A DNA stretch of 64,000 nt from Pseudoalteromonas flavipulchra NCIMB 2033 = ATCC BAA-314 (GCA_000814665.1 JWIH01000020.1:434001-498000); one strand, 5' to 3'. Numbered from the stretch's first letter, positions 17,910-26,453 are shown. Notes: a model not told the origin generated them from the sequence alone. Made by a program: numbers and translations.

Positions 17910-18737
17910 GTGAAAATTTCAACGTTAGTTTCTGGTGTCTTAGTTGCCTTAGCTGCATATAGCCCGTTAAGTGAAGCACACCGAGTATGGATAAAGCCAA
18001 GTACCACCGTGGTGTCTGGTGACAGCGAATGGATCACGTTTGATGCTGCCATCGCCAATGGGATCTTTAACCCAGATCATTATGCTTATCCACTAGAACG
18101 TTTATCTGCACTGTCCCCTTCTGGTAGCAAGGTCGAGCTTAAGAACGCCGCAAAACTTAAGTATCGTAGTGTGTTTGACATTGAGCTCAATCAGCAAGGC
18201 ACTTACAAAGTGTTTAACCAAAGTCGCTCACTGGTGGCGCGCTGGACTGATGAAAACGGTGAAAAGCATTACTGGCCAGGACGCGGAAAAATTGGCTCAG
18301 TAGAAGCCTTTAACAAAGAAGTGCCAAAAACGGCAAAAGATTTAAGTGTGACCGACGTTGCAAGACGATTAGAAGTATTTGTAACTTTGGGCGCACCAAA
18401 TAACACTGCGCTTAAGCCAACCGGCAAAGGGCTAGAGCTAAACTCGGTTACTCACCCTAATGATTTGTACACCGGTGAACCAATTACCCTGCAGTATACG
18501 ATGGATGGTGAGCCTGCGAAGGGTGCAGAAATGATTGTGGTACGTCAAGATGAAAAGTACCGTGACAACAGTCAACCAAACAAATATACAACGAATGCCA
18601 AAGGTGAAGTGACGCTAACGCTATCTGAGCCAGGCATGTATTGGTTTGAAGTGGAATATGAAGACGACAAAGCACAAGCACCCGCCACAAAACGTGCCGG
18701 CAGCTATGTCACGACCCTCGAGGTATTACCGCTTTAA
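17910..18737 (+). CDS. Periplasmic DUF4198 protein
   Basis: This 275-residue secreted protein has a signal peptide (LVSGVLVALAAYSPLSEA) cleaved before HRVWIKPSTT. The HRVWI start, with histidine at the mature N-terminus, is typical of DUF4198 proteins, a family that includes NikK-type metal-binding proteins. The C-terminal half has a beta-sandwich pattern (EPITLQYTMDGEPAKGAEMIVV, GEVTLTLSEPGMYWFEVEYE). It starts with a GTG two bases after the upstream stop and is last in the Fur-controlled operon, so it probably binds metal or a metal complex in the periplasm. The exact metal is unknown. Confidence 0.85.
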   Translation: MKISTLVSGVLVALAAYSPLSEAHRVWIKPSTTVVSGDSEWITFDAAIANGIFNPDHYAYPLERLSALSPSGSKVELKNAAKLKYRSVFDIELNQQGTYKVFNQSRSLVARWTDENGEKHYWPGRGKIGSVEAFNKEVPKTAKDLSVTDVARRLEVFVTLGAPNNTALKPTGKGLELNSVTHPNDLYTGEPITLQYTMDGEPAKGAEMIVVRQDEKYRDNSQPNKYTTNAKGEVTLTLSEPGMYWFEVEYEDDKAQAPATKRAGSYVTTLEVLPL

Positions 18738-18822
18738 CCCATCGTCCCCATGTGGTTTGAGACGTGCAGTCGTCTCAGCCCATTTAATTTAGTGGTCATA
18801 ACAGAGACGCCACTAAGTGCCC

Positions 18823-18855
18823 AAAGGGGGAGGCGTTCCTTCCTCCCCCTTTTCT
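18823..18855. terminator. Bidirectional terminator between iron operon and ABC-F gene
   Basis: AAAGGGGGAGG (18823-18833) pairs perfectly with CCTCCCCCTTT (18842-18852) across an 8-nt loop. T-rich sequence follows on the right; A-rich sequence precedes on the left. The two flanking transcription units converge here. Confidence 0.88.
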
Positions 18856-18869
18856 TCCTTCTATGACTA

Positions 18870-20399
18870 TTAATCACGCAGCGGTAGAACTTTTATGTTG
18901 GTAAGCTGACTGCAAAAATACTCATTGTGAGAGACCAGTATAAATCCACAAGGAAGCTGATTAAGCATGGCAGCAAGTTCTTCTTGTGCTTCAAGGTCGA
19001 GGTGATTATCAGGCTCGTCAAGCAGTAAAAAGCCTTGCATTTGCACGGCCAGCACGATGGCCGCTTTCATTCTCTCGCCACCACTGAGACTCGTGATAGG
19101 TCCTGAAATCTTATCTAGACTCAGACCAACGCTTGCAAAGCTGGTGATTAAATTATGATGTGGCGTGTCAAGTGAGCGCTCGGCAATATCTAAAACGCAA
19201 GGGCCCTGCTCAAGCCAAGCGCAATGCTGATCTAAGTAAACACATGTTATTGGGCGCTGAATTTCTCCGCGCTTTAACTCTAGCTTACCCGCAAGGGTTT
19301 TAAGCAAGGTCGATTTTCCGATGCCATTTTCTCCAATTACCCTGAGCTTTTGTGTTGTATCCGCAAAAAGGTTCAGTGTCTTTTCCGGTCCAAAGCACAG
19401 TTCGGCTTCACATAAGCGGATCTTTTCTTTTGCTCGAAAAGTTGAGTTAAAATGAAACTGCTGTTTGTCTTCTCGATAGTAAACTGCATTTTTCTTAACC
19501 CTATCTTGAGCTTGCTGAATTTTATGGGTTTGTCCGGCATGACGCTTACTCCCTCTGTCTGACTTAAAGTCAGTAACTAGTTTACTTTGGCTACCAGCGC
19601 GCACTTGTGCTTTTCCTTTACTGGCCTGCCTTTGATGTTGCAGATCCGCTGCAATCATGGCTTGTTTAAGCGCTTTTTGTGCTGCGCGATTTGCCAAATG
19701 TTGTTGTTTTTGTCGAGCTTGAGTTTGAAGTAGTGTCTCTCTAAAGGCGTCAAATCCAAGCGAGTGATGAGTTAGCTCCCCTTGTTTTATGTGCAGTATA
19801 TGGTCGGCTGCGTCCAATAAAATAGGATCGTGTGTGACGGCAACCACACCATGCTTGTGATGCTTTAGTCGCTCAGCTAGCCAGTGCTTATTGACGCTGT
19901 CCATATGGTTACTCGGCTCATCCAGTAATAGGGTTGCAGGCTGAGATTGTAGTATCTCAATATAAACTCGCATTCGCTCTCCTGGACTAAGCCTTGTAAA
20001 GGGGGTTTCCAAAGTGAGTTCTAGCGGTGCAAGTGTTGCTTGCCAAGTTGATTCTAACTGCCAATCATCTGAGATTAAGTCAAAGTCGTGCTCAGAGGCT
20101 ACCCCCTGATGGGCTCGCTGCAGTGCTACTAGCTTCTCTTCAAGTCCGAGTAGTTCAGAAACGGTGGTAAAGCGGTTAGTCGCATCTTGTGGGAGATAAA
20201 AGCATTTCCCATGACTTTGGCGCTCGCCCGAAGTTAGAGGCTGCTCACCGGATAGGGCTTTGAGTAAGTGTGATTTTCCTGCCCCATTAAGGCCCGTTAT
20301 CGCAATAAATTGCCGCTCTATTGTTAGGTCGACATCGCAAAATAAACATTGACCATTTGCAAGCGTCAAGCTTGCTTGCTTTACCTGTATCCAAGGCAT
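18870..20399 (-). CDS. ABC-F family ATPase
   Basis: This soluble 509-residue protein has two ATPase domains and no membrane helices. Domain 1 has Walker A GLNGAGKS (36-43) and LSPGERMRVYIEIL with LLLDEPSNHMD. Domain 2 has GENGIGKST and LSGGERMKAAIVLA with LLLDEPDNHLD. Between them is a long, basic, glutamine-rich linker (about residues 215-300), the part that reaches into the ribosome in ABC-F proteins. Members act as translation factors or give ribosome-protection antibiotic resistance; this sequence is not decisive. A leader ORF overlapping its Shine-Dalgarno hints at translation-dependent control. Confidence 0.87.
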   Translation of the reverse strand: MPWIQVKQASLTLANGQCLFCDVDLTIERQFIAITGLNGAGKSHLLKALSGEQPLTSGERQSHGKCFYLPQDATNRFTTVSELLGLEEKLVALQRAHQGVASEHDFDLISDDWQLESTWQATLAPLELTLETPFTRLSPGERMRVYIEILQSQPATLLLDEPSNHMDSVNKHWLAERLKHHKHGVVAVTHDPILLDAADHILHIKQGELTHHSLGFDAFRETLLQTQARQKQQHLANRAAQKALKQAMIAADLQHQRQASKGKAQVRAGSQSKLVTDFKSDRGSKRHAGQTHKIQQAQDRVKKNAVYYREDKQQFHFNSTFRAKEKIRLCEAELCFGPEKTLNLFADTTQKLRVIGENGIGKSTLLKTLAGKLELKRGEIQRPITCVYLDQHCAWLEQGPCVLDIAERSLDTPHHNLITSFASVGLSLDKISGPITSLSGGERMKAAIVLAVQMQGFLLLDEPDNHLDLEAQEELAAMLNQLPCGFILVSHNEYFCSQLTNIKVLPLRD

Positions 20400-20403
20400 A
20401 ATT

Positions 20404-20424
20404 ACTGCTCCTAGTCGCAGCAGT
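20404..20424 (-). promoter_or_regulatory. Hairpin covering the ABC-F ribosome binding site
   Basis: On the coding strand ACTGCT pairs with AGCAGT around a 9-nt loop, and the AGGAG ribosome binding site (20408-20412) lies partly in this hairpin. The leader ORF stop codon TAG (20411-20413) is in the loop. Ribosomes finishing the leader would open the stem. Confidence 0.45.
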
Positions 20425-20461
20425 GCAAAAGGCTAAAGGCACAAAGACTCGTAAAAGCCAT
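20411..20461 (-). CDS. Candidate 16-residue leader peptide of the ABC-F gene
   Basis: The ORF reads MAFTSLCAFSLLHCCD and ends in TAG 11 bases before the ABC-F start codon. Its stop codon overlaps the AGGAG of the ABC-F gene. Leader ORFs of this kind regulate several antibiotic-resistance ABC-F genes by ribosome stalling. It lacks a clear ribosome binding site of its own, so translation is not certain. The rest of the 20462-20700 gap shows nothing clear except a weak 6-bp hairpin (GTGCCT/AGGCAC) near 20644-20668. Confidence 0.4.
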   Translation of the reverse strand: MAFTSLCAFSLLHCCD

Positions 20462-20700
20462 AAACAGTAAAATAGAAAATGAGAATCTATAGAGTGGTCT
20501 GAGAAGCCTCAACGATAACCATAAGCTTTGCACTGGAAATTAATAATAAGTTCGTCAGTTACAAAGGGCTTAGTTATTCATTGTGATGGCAACTCCTAAT
20601 GAGGAAATAAAACGAATAGAGGCAAATAATTAGCGATAGATCGTGCCTACGTTTATTTTGCAGGCACTAGATTAAATGTCAAGGCGCGGAATTGATTAAA

Positions 20701-21456
20701 TTACAATTGAATGGGCATAAATGGTTTGATTAAGACACCGACCACAAGGGCCAGCAACACACTGACAAGCGTGCCCAACATCACGTATTCGGTGAGCTTT
20801 CTATCTTGGCTTTGGGTTAGATCGCCAAAGCGAAATACCGATTTAGCGGCGAGAATAAAGCCGATAGCAGCCCAGCTATCTAGTAACACGCAGCTCAGTA
20901 GTAATACACGTTCAAGTTGACCAATTAAACTTCCTGCTTGCGGCAGGCTATCAAGAGCTGAATTATTGAGTTGCCAACGTTCAAGCAGCATGCTGGTGAA
21001 TACCGATGCAGGATGCAATACCATTAAATAGCCCACAACCAATATTAGCAGCTGGACATTGGCAAAAGGCTTTGTAAAGGCACTGAGGGCAATCTCAGGC
21101 TCAGCAATGTGCCAAGTGACGGCCACTAATATAATGATATGTGCACATTGGTCTAGCACAAAAGGAATAACGCCTTTGCTAGAATAGGATTTAGCTAAGT
21201 CGATACAATAGTGGCTAATACCTACCGCTAGCGCAAAGAGCAGCGCATTCCATTGTGCTCCCCAAAACAAAGTCGACTGCCAAAGTAAGATGATTGCAAG
21301 TGCAACCCCGCCATGCGCGACACTATGCCACAACAACTTGATGGACTTATAGTGACGGGTATTCCTGTCATGCACCCAGCTCATGGGTTGGAGGTAAAAG
21401 TCAGTGATTGTGTGGCCTATTACTAACCACAATAACAATACTTGCCATTCGTTCAT
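20701..21456 (-). CDS. DUF3307 membrane protein
   Basis: This 251-residue multi-helix inner membrane protein begins MNEWQVLLLWLVIGHTITDF, with the conserved HxxxDF pattern followed by RHYKSIKLLWHSVAHG typical of DUF3307. About six to seven helices follow, ending ...VVGVLIKPFMP. The family is uncharacterised but is regularly encoded next to SatD-family proteins, as here (38 bp apart). The ATG at 21456 has GAGG 8 bases upstream; a GTG at 21465 in the same frame is less likely. Confidence 0.82.
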   Translation of the reverse strand: MNEWQVLLLWLVIGHTITDFYLQPMSWVHDRNTRHYKSIKLLWHSVAHGGVALAIILLWQSTLFWGAQWNALLFALAVGISHYCIDLAKSYSSKGVIPFVLDQCAHIIILVAVTWHIAEPEIALSAFTKPFANVQLLILVVGYLMVLHPASVFTSMLLERWQLNNSALDSLPQAGSLIGQLERVLLLSCVLLDSWAAIGFILAAKSVFRFGDLTQSQDRKLTEYVMLGTLVSVLLALVVGVLIKPFMPIQL

Positions 21457-21494
21457 TAAGTCCACCTCGTGATATGTAAGTGTTGAGCATTCGA

Positions 21495-22103
21495 CTATTG
21501 GTGCGAGCGTGCAATTGCTAAAAATTGATTTAATAAAGTGTAGTGTGCGCTATTGAGTAACTTAGTCACGTTCACCCGACTGGTGTTGAGTTGTTTTGCA
21601 ATATCGGCATGGCTCAACTTAGGGTGTGAAATATGAATAAAAGCGGCCTCTGCTTGTTTTTGGGTTAAGTTCGAAAGTAATAAATCCACAAATGCCAGAT
21701 TTAGTGCAAAGTGGGCATTGCTGTCATTGTTATACTTGAGTCTTGCTTGTCCTATTGTGTCCAACCCTCGGCCCGCTAGTACCAGCGCAGTACCCGTTGA
21801 GGTTGATAAATCTGCTGCTGTGATATTAACTTCACCGATCGCGAGGCTGAGTCTGGCATCGCTATGTCGGCTAATTAAAAACAACCGTAGCTGTAATGCC
21901 ACATTGAACAGTTTCGTCGCATCTGGCAACACAAGCTGAAAACCGTCGCCGCGGTAAAAACTATAATAGCCCTGCTCCGCAGTCGCGATTTCAGCTAAGT
22001 AATCCTTTAACTCGCTTTGCAGTCTTGTAAGTTGTAGTTGTGACAGCGATTGTGAGCCGACGATGTCTGCTGTGATCACCGCACCTTGAGGTATTGATGT
22101 CAT
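21495..22103 (-). CDS. SatD-family protein with C-terminal HTH
   Basis: This 202-residue protein starts GAVITADIVGSQSLS, the typical SatD-family opening, and contains FYRGDGFQLVL and SLAIGEVNI, a layout that recalls nucleotidyl-cyclase folds. The C-terminus carries a helix-turn-helix (LSHADIAKQLNTSRVNVTKLLNSA, about residues 164-187). A cyclase-like fold plus HTH suggests a ligand-sensing regulator. It is encoded first, with the DUF3307 gene second. Two 18-bp palindromes just before its start are the probable autoregulatory sites. Biochemical function is unknown. Confidence 0.78.
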   Translation of the reverse strand: MTSIPQGAVITADIVGSQSLSQLQLTRLQSELKDYLAEIATAEQGYYSFYRGDGFQLVLPDATKLFNVALQLRLFLISRHSDARLSLAIGEVNITAADLSTSTGTALVLAGRGLDTIGQARLKYNNDSNAHFALNLAFVDLLLSNLTQKQAEAAFIHISHPKLSHADIAKQLNTSRVNVTKLLNSAHYTLLNQFLAIARSHQ

Positions 22104-22107
22104 AAAG

Positions 22108-22154
22108 GTAACTTAATTTGGTTACATTTGAGTAAGTAACTAATATTGGTTACA
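22108..22154 (-). promoter_or_regulatory. Twin palindromic operators in front of satD
   Basis: Two 18-bp palindromes sit in tandem just upstream of the SatD start: GTAACTTAATTTGGTTAC (22108-22125) and GTAACTAATATTGGTTAC (22137-22154). They share 15 of 18 bases and are 29 bp apart, so they lie nearly on the same face of the helix. The HTH of SatD is the most likely binder. No clear ribosome binding site precedes the satD ATG, so control could combine promoter and start masking. Confidence 0.65.
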
Positions 22155-22202
22155 TTTATTCTGGTCTGAAGCTGGATAAAAAGCAAGCAGTCGGTAAGGT
22201 TT

Positions 22203-22293
22203 GTTCGCTTTGGCAGTATTTTACCAAAGCGAACGCAGGTATGGAGGCAGACAAAGCTTCCGTATATGTGAGAAATAGGCATTTATCACATAC
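22203..22293 (-). terminator. Hairpins downstream of the esterase/propeller operon
   Basis: GTTCGCTTTGG (22203-22213) pairs perfectly with CCAAAGCGAAC (22224-22234). A second pair, TATGTGA/TCACATA, spans 22265-22292. They lie after the propeller gene stop codon. Neither has a clear T-run, so termination is likely but imperfect. Confidence 0.5.
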
Positions 22294-22332
22294 GCTAAGG
22301 ATTACATTGCTGAAATATTTAAGATTTTGTTT

Positions 22333-23226
22333 TTATTGATTTTTGTTTTTAATCTCATCAATGATTTTAGCGTCCACCCAATAGATGTCGACGTTGTTAT
22401 TTGCTTTATCCACAGCACGGTTGAACAGTAGGTATTTGCCATCTGAGGTGACCGTTGCATAAGCATCCCACTTATCTGAATTAACGTTTTCCCCCATATT
22501 TATTGCAGGTTCCCATATTCCATCAGGTTGCTTAAAGCTGATATACAGATCGGAGTCACCAAAACCATCCTCACGTTCACTATCCCAAATTAAATAGCTT
22601 TCGTCTGGCGCTATGAAAGGGTGTGCTGATTTTTTCCCTGAGTTAATTTCACTGCTCAAGAGTACTGGCTCTTGGCGCATACCATCTTTTACTGTTGAAA
22701 TTCTAACCGTATTCATTTGCTTAAAATTATCAAATACATAGGTTCCAGTTGCGGAAGCGGACAATCGCATTATCCCCCATTCAGGGCGGTCAAACATGAC
22801 TCCCAAGCTGGTAAGTTCAGACCAATTATCACCTGCTCTGTCTTTGTATTTTTTTGCCATGTGCATGCGTTTACCATCTGGTGAAAAGCTTACCTCTCCG
22901 GCACGAGGAAACTCAGTGTATTTCACCCACTTATTATTGATTAGTCGAAAACCAATGACAGTTGGACGAAATCCAGTTTTATTTTCGGTGGTGTATACAC
23001 CACGGTCTAAGGTGAAATAGAACTCTTTCATGTTTGGAGCAAATACGCCTTCTAACTCCCATCCCGACTTAGAGATAATTCCAGGTGCGAAAGGTTCTGC
23101 TTTTAATCCAGGAGGGTTTTGTCCCATTAAAGGACCTTCCAGTATAGGGAATTCGTCTTGTGCCGAAGCCCGATGACTGAGAGAAGCAACAATCGTTAGT
23201 AAAAGAAACATCGGTGCTAACTTCAT
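22333..23226 (-). CDS. Secreted TolB-like (PD40) beta-propeller protein
   Basis: This 297-residue protein has a signal peptide (FLLLTIVASLSHRASA, cleaved before QDEFPIL). The mature part has repeated PD40-type blades: GEVSFSPDGKRMHMAKK, AHPFIAPDESYLIWDSEREDGFGDSDLYISF and DAYATVTSDGKYLLFNRA. Such propellers bind peptides, glycans or other proteins in the periplasm. It overlaps the upstream esterase gene by 4 bp (ATGA), so the two are co-translated. The divergent CadC-like regulator carries a similar propeller in its periplasmic part, which suggests a shared ligand or interaction; that is inference. Confidence 0.82.
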   Translation of the reverse strand: MKLAPMFLLLTIVASLSHRASAQDEFPILEGPLMGQNPPGLKAEPFAPGIISKSGWELEGVFAPNMKEFYFTLDRGVYTTENKTGFRPTVIGFRLINNKWVKYTEFPRAGEVSFSPDGKRMHMAKKYKDRAGDNWSELTSLGVMFDRPEWGIMRLSASATGTYVFDNFKQMNTVRISTVKDGMRQEPVLLSSEINSGKKSAHPFIAPDESYLIWDSEREDGFGDSDLYISFKQPDGIWEPAINMGENVNSDKWDAYATVTSDGKYLLFNRAVDKANNNVDIYWVDAKIIDEIKNKNQ

Positions 23227-24062
23227 TGTTGACTACTCCCATAAATAGACTTTAGCCAATTGATACTACGGATTACGGTTTCAGGGAAAGCGGTTTGATG
23301 TGTGCCATCGGGCATTGTCTTGTGCAGTGATAAGCTGTCACTTTGCTTGCTTTTTAGATAGTCGATAAATGCGTCGATTTGCAGTGCTAACTTATGTTCG
23401 TCTGTACCAACAGAGATAAACACTTTCCCTTTTAGTGGTTGTTTGGAGCTAGAGAGTGTTTTTAGCGCATCCAGTTGTCTAACAGATGGACTGCCTAACA
23501 TATAGTTGTCAAAGGTATTTGGCTGGGTGAGCAGTATATAGGCGCCAAATAGTCCACCGAGAGAATAGCCAAAATAACTGCGACTATTGGACTTTACCGA
23601 GTAATTGCTTTCAACATACTTAATAACTTGATTGCGAATAAAGGCCGCGTGGGCATTGGCTTGGCCAAATTGGTACTTGTGCTGTTGTTCACTGTTTTTT
23701 GACTTTGTAAAAGAATAATCAGCGTAACGGCTAACAAAAGGGCCTTCTTCTTGAAGCTGTGTGGTGTTGATATTTTTCCGCCAAGAGATACCAACAAGGA
23801 TCACTTCATCGAACAAAAAGAAGGTTGCCGAAGACAATGCTTCGATATGCCATACCGCATCGGTAAAGTAGAGTACAGGATAGCTTTTATCTTTTGAGTA
23901 TTCCTCAGGCAGCTTGATATAAAGTTCATATTGATGGCCGGTAGTGATATCTTTTAGTGGCACAACTTGTGTTCCGGGCATCGCATATTGCGGTACTTCA
24001 CTGGCATGTAGCAAGCTACAGAATAGGAGTAATATCAGCATAAACAGCAAACGTTTCATCAC
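23223..24062 (-). CDS. Secreted alpha/beta hydrolase (IroE/BesA-like esterase)
   Basis: This 279-residue protein has a signal peptide (LLFMLILLLFCSLLHAS). It shows the alpha/beta hydrolase pattern of the putative esterase family (Esterase D, IroE, BesA): YPVLYFTDAVWH, the nucleophile elbow GYSLGG with S167, FISVGTDEHKLA and the likely catalytic histidine in MPDGTHQTAFP. IroE and BesA cleave siderophore trilactones, but other members act on S-formylglutathione or acetyl-xylan-type esters. The substrate is therefore unsettled. It is first in a two-gene operon with the propeller protein. Confidence 0.83.
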   Translation of the reverse strand: MMKRLLFMLILLLFCSLLHASEVPQYAMPGTQVVPLKDITTGHQYELYIKLPEEYSKDKSYPVLYFTDAVWHIEALSSATFFLFDEVILVGISWRKNINTTQLQEEGPFVSRYADYSFTKSKNSEQQHKYQFGQANAHAAFIRNQVIKYVESNYSVKSNSRSYFGYSLGGLFGAYILLTQPNTFDNYMLGSPSVRQLDALKTLSSSKQPLKGKVFISVGTDEHKLALQIDAFIDYLKSKQSDSLSLHKTMPDGTHQTAFPETVIRSINWLKSIYGSSQQ

Positions 24063-24250
24063 ACATTTCCTTCTTTCATGTTATTTTTAGACTAGTGAAT
24101 AAGTATCTCGTACTGGCAACTTAGCAGCTGAGAACAAAAATGCATGACGTTTACATGATGTTGTGCTGAATTGTGACTTTTAAATAAAAAACTATTTCTA
24201 TCAAGTGGTTATGTTGTTGAGTTTCGATTGCTTCAAGTTTATCCTTATAC

Positions 24251-24265
24251 TGATAATTATAATAA
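24251..24265. promoter_or_regulatory. Weak Fur-like site between esterase and CadC-like gene
   Basis: TGATAATTATAATAA agrees with 12 of 14 positions of the 7-1-7 Fur consensus. The region is very AT-rich, so a chance match is possible. The IroE-like esterase next door gives the site some sense. Confidence 0.3.
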
Positions 24266-24305
24266 TTGGCGTGGTTAGTGCGTGCGCTAGGCACATTGGG
24301 GATTT

Positions 24306-26441
24306 ATGGTAGAACAATATTGGGTTGGTGATTTTTTTGTAGATTTATCACGTAACCAGATTTCACACCAAGGTGAATGTCAAACGCTTGCACCAAAGGC
24401 CCTGGCAGTACTCACTTGCTTGGCTCAGAATCAAGGCAAAGTGATGAGCCTTGATACCTTGCTCGATACAGTATGGCCAGATACGGTGGTCTCTCCTAAT
24501 ACTTTGCAGCGCAGTATCGCGCAATTGAGAAAGGCGCTTGGGGATGATGGTAAGGTGCAAGGTTACATCCAAACGCATGCTAAAAAAGGGTATAGCTTAG
24601 AGTGTGAAGTACGTTGGGAAGGGCAAACGAACGAGCGGACGAATACTGAGCCGCAACTTGAGGTGATGCCAATCCCTGAACCTGAAATGCAACAAGATAA
24701 ACACCTCAATCAAAGTCAGAATAAAAACAATCTCAGTCCTTATGTGTTTGTTTTACTTGCCTTCACTATTTTGCTTGGGGCTATCGGTTATCAATATTTT
24801 TCCATCAAAAAACCTTCACCACTGTTCTTTGATACTTTGCGCTCATTGACCGCAACTGACGATAAAGAATTTGATGCAAGCTATTCCCCAGATGGTCAAT
24901 ACATCGTTTTTCACCGCTATTTAGATAAGTTTTGCGATAATAAGATATGGGCAAAAAAGGCGGATACCCAGCAAGAGATCCTGCTTACAGAGCGCTTTGG
25001 AGCATACGGCAGGCATAGTTTCTCAAAAGATGGTGAGCAGTTACTGTTTTTGGCCACCGACGCTTGTAGCGAGCCCGTTACACAAAAGCGCTGCTACGAC
25101 CTTGTAACACTCGATTTTACTAAAGCATTGAAAAGCCCTCAGCAGCCAAAAGTTATTCTCCAGTGTAAAAACTCAGTGGTTGATAAGCCTATCTGGCTGA
25201 ACGATGGCAATGTGGTATTGAAGCAAAAACAAGGCGAGCGCTGGAAGCTGATCAATTACTCCATTGATGACGACAGCGGTGTCGATCTTTATACCGTAGA
25301 AGACGGGACGTTGATTGATTACGCTTATTCCCCTCAAGATGATTTAATCGCGGTCAGTAGTATTCATGCCGATGGCCTACATTATATTGATATGCTAAAA
25401 CCCGACGGTGAGTTGATCTCTAGCCATCAGATCCAGCTGCCGCCGGAAATTACTAAATTTCACGATATCTACCCAAGTTTTGACCCACTTAACCAGCAAT
25501 TGATTTTCAGTACCGGACGTCAGCTATTTAGTCTGACTTATGAAGGACTTGTGAGTAAAATTCAATTGCCGTTTTCAGATCGAATGAGACAGCCTGAATT
25601 TCGTCCTGATGGCAAAAGTGTACTGATGATCAAAGGGCCTTACGACAGCGATATCGTCAAATTACCGCTGACACAGTTAGCACAAGGCGCTCAAACATAC
25701 ACCAGCTTTGCGCGAACCAACCTTGGTGAAGATTATGCTGTCTTTCAGCCAGATGGAGATTTAGTGGCATTTTGGTCAGAGCGCTCTGGTACTGAACAGG
25801 TGTGGTTAAGCGATGGCAATAACACGCGACAACTGACTAACTTCCCCTTAGATACTTTTGTTCGCGGGATCCACTGGGCTGAGGATGGCCAAAGCATATT
25901 AATCAGTGCCAGTGGTGTACTGACGCGAATTGCTTTAGATGGCAGCTTGACATCTTACCCGCACGCCTACCCTGTTTTACGCTTATATCAATGGAAAAGT
26001 GCAAAACAACGTGCGCTAACACAGATTCGGGTAAAGGGAGAAATGAAGTTAGCTGCTTATGACTTTGCTCAACAATCGTTTGAAATACTGACGCAGCAAC
26101 CTGTGCTGTGGGCACTTGAAAGTGAACACGGTAAAATTGTGTATAAGGATAGACTTGATCAGTTTTGGCAAATCGGCGCTGTTGAACCTCAGCGGATCAG
26201 TGCACTAAACAATCAAGGCGGCAGAGGAAAATCTTTTGTAATGCGCGGCAATGGGATATATGGCGTCAATGAAGATAATCAACTTTGGTCCTATGATCTG
26301 GACAAGACGTCGTTTACTATACTCGGTGAAGTGCCTACCAGTGTTGACTATCTCACCGATATTAACGATAACGATGTACTATTGATAAATCGAATATCGG
26401 CCAAGAAAGAAGTGGTAGAGCTTACGGTTGCGAATCAATAA
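24306..26441 (+). CDS. CadC/ToxR-type membrane regulator with beta-propeller sensor domain
   Basis: This 711-residue one-component regulator spans the membrane. Residues 1-103 form an OmpR-type winged HTH (LAPKALAVLTCLAQNQGKVMS, TLQRSIAQLRKALGD). Residues about 139-164 are a membrane helix (FVLLAFTILLGAIGYQYF). Residues 170-711 form a TolB-like propeller with several PD40 blades (FDASYSPDGQYIVFH, RQPEFRPDGKSVLMI, YAVFQPDGDLVAFWS). The protein thus binds DNA while anchored in the membrane and probably senses a periplasmic signal. It is divergent from the esterase/propeller operon, its likely target, and is followed after 12 bp by a small membrane protein. Confidence 0.85.
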   Translation: MVEQYWVGDFFVDLSRNQISHQGECQTLAPKALAVLTCLAQNQGKVMSLDTLLDTVWPDTVVSPNTLQRSIAQLRKALGDDGKVQGYIQTHAKKGYSLECEVRWEGQTNERTNTEPQLEVMPIPEPEMQQDKHLNQSQNKNNLSPYVFVLLAFTILLGAIGYQYFSIKKPSPLFFDTLRSLTATDDKEFDASYSPDGQYIVFHRYLDKFCDNKIWAKKADTQQEILLTERFGAYGRHSFSKDGEQLLFLATDACSEPVTQKRCYDLVTLDFTKALKSPQQPKVILQCKNSVVDKPIWLNDGNVVLKQKQGERWKLINYSIDDDSGVDLYTVEDGTLIDYAYSPQDDLIAVSSIHADGLHYIDMLKPDGELISSHQIQLPPEITKFHDIYPSFDPLNQQLIFSTGRQLFSLTYEGLVSKIQLPFSDRMRQPEFRPDGKSVLMIKGPYDSDIVKLPLTQLAQGAQTYTSFARTNLGEDYAVFQPDGDLVAFWSERSGTEQVWLSDGNNTRQLTNFPLDTFVRGIHWAEDGQSILISASGVLTRIALDGSLTSYPHAYPVLRLYQWKSAKQRALTQIRVKGEMKLAAYDFAQQSFEILTQQPVLWALESEHGKIVYKDRLDQFWQIGAVEPQRISALNNQGGRGKSFVMRGNGIYGVNEDNQLWSYDLDKTSFTILGEVPTSVDYLTDINDNDVLLINRISAKKEVVELTVANQ

Positions 26442-26453
26442 CTGGAGTATAAA

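Noticed and set aside
20476-20498. Fur-like sequence GAAAATGAGAATCTATAGA upstream of the ABC-F gene
   Set aside because: Only about 13 of 19 positions match and the 7-1-7 symmetry fails on the right arm.
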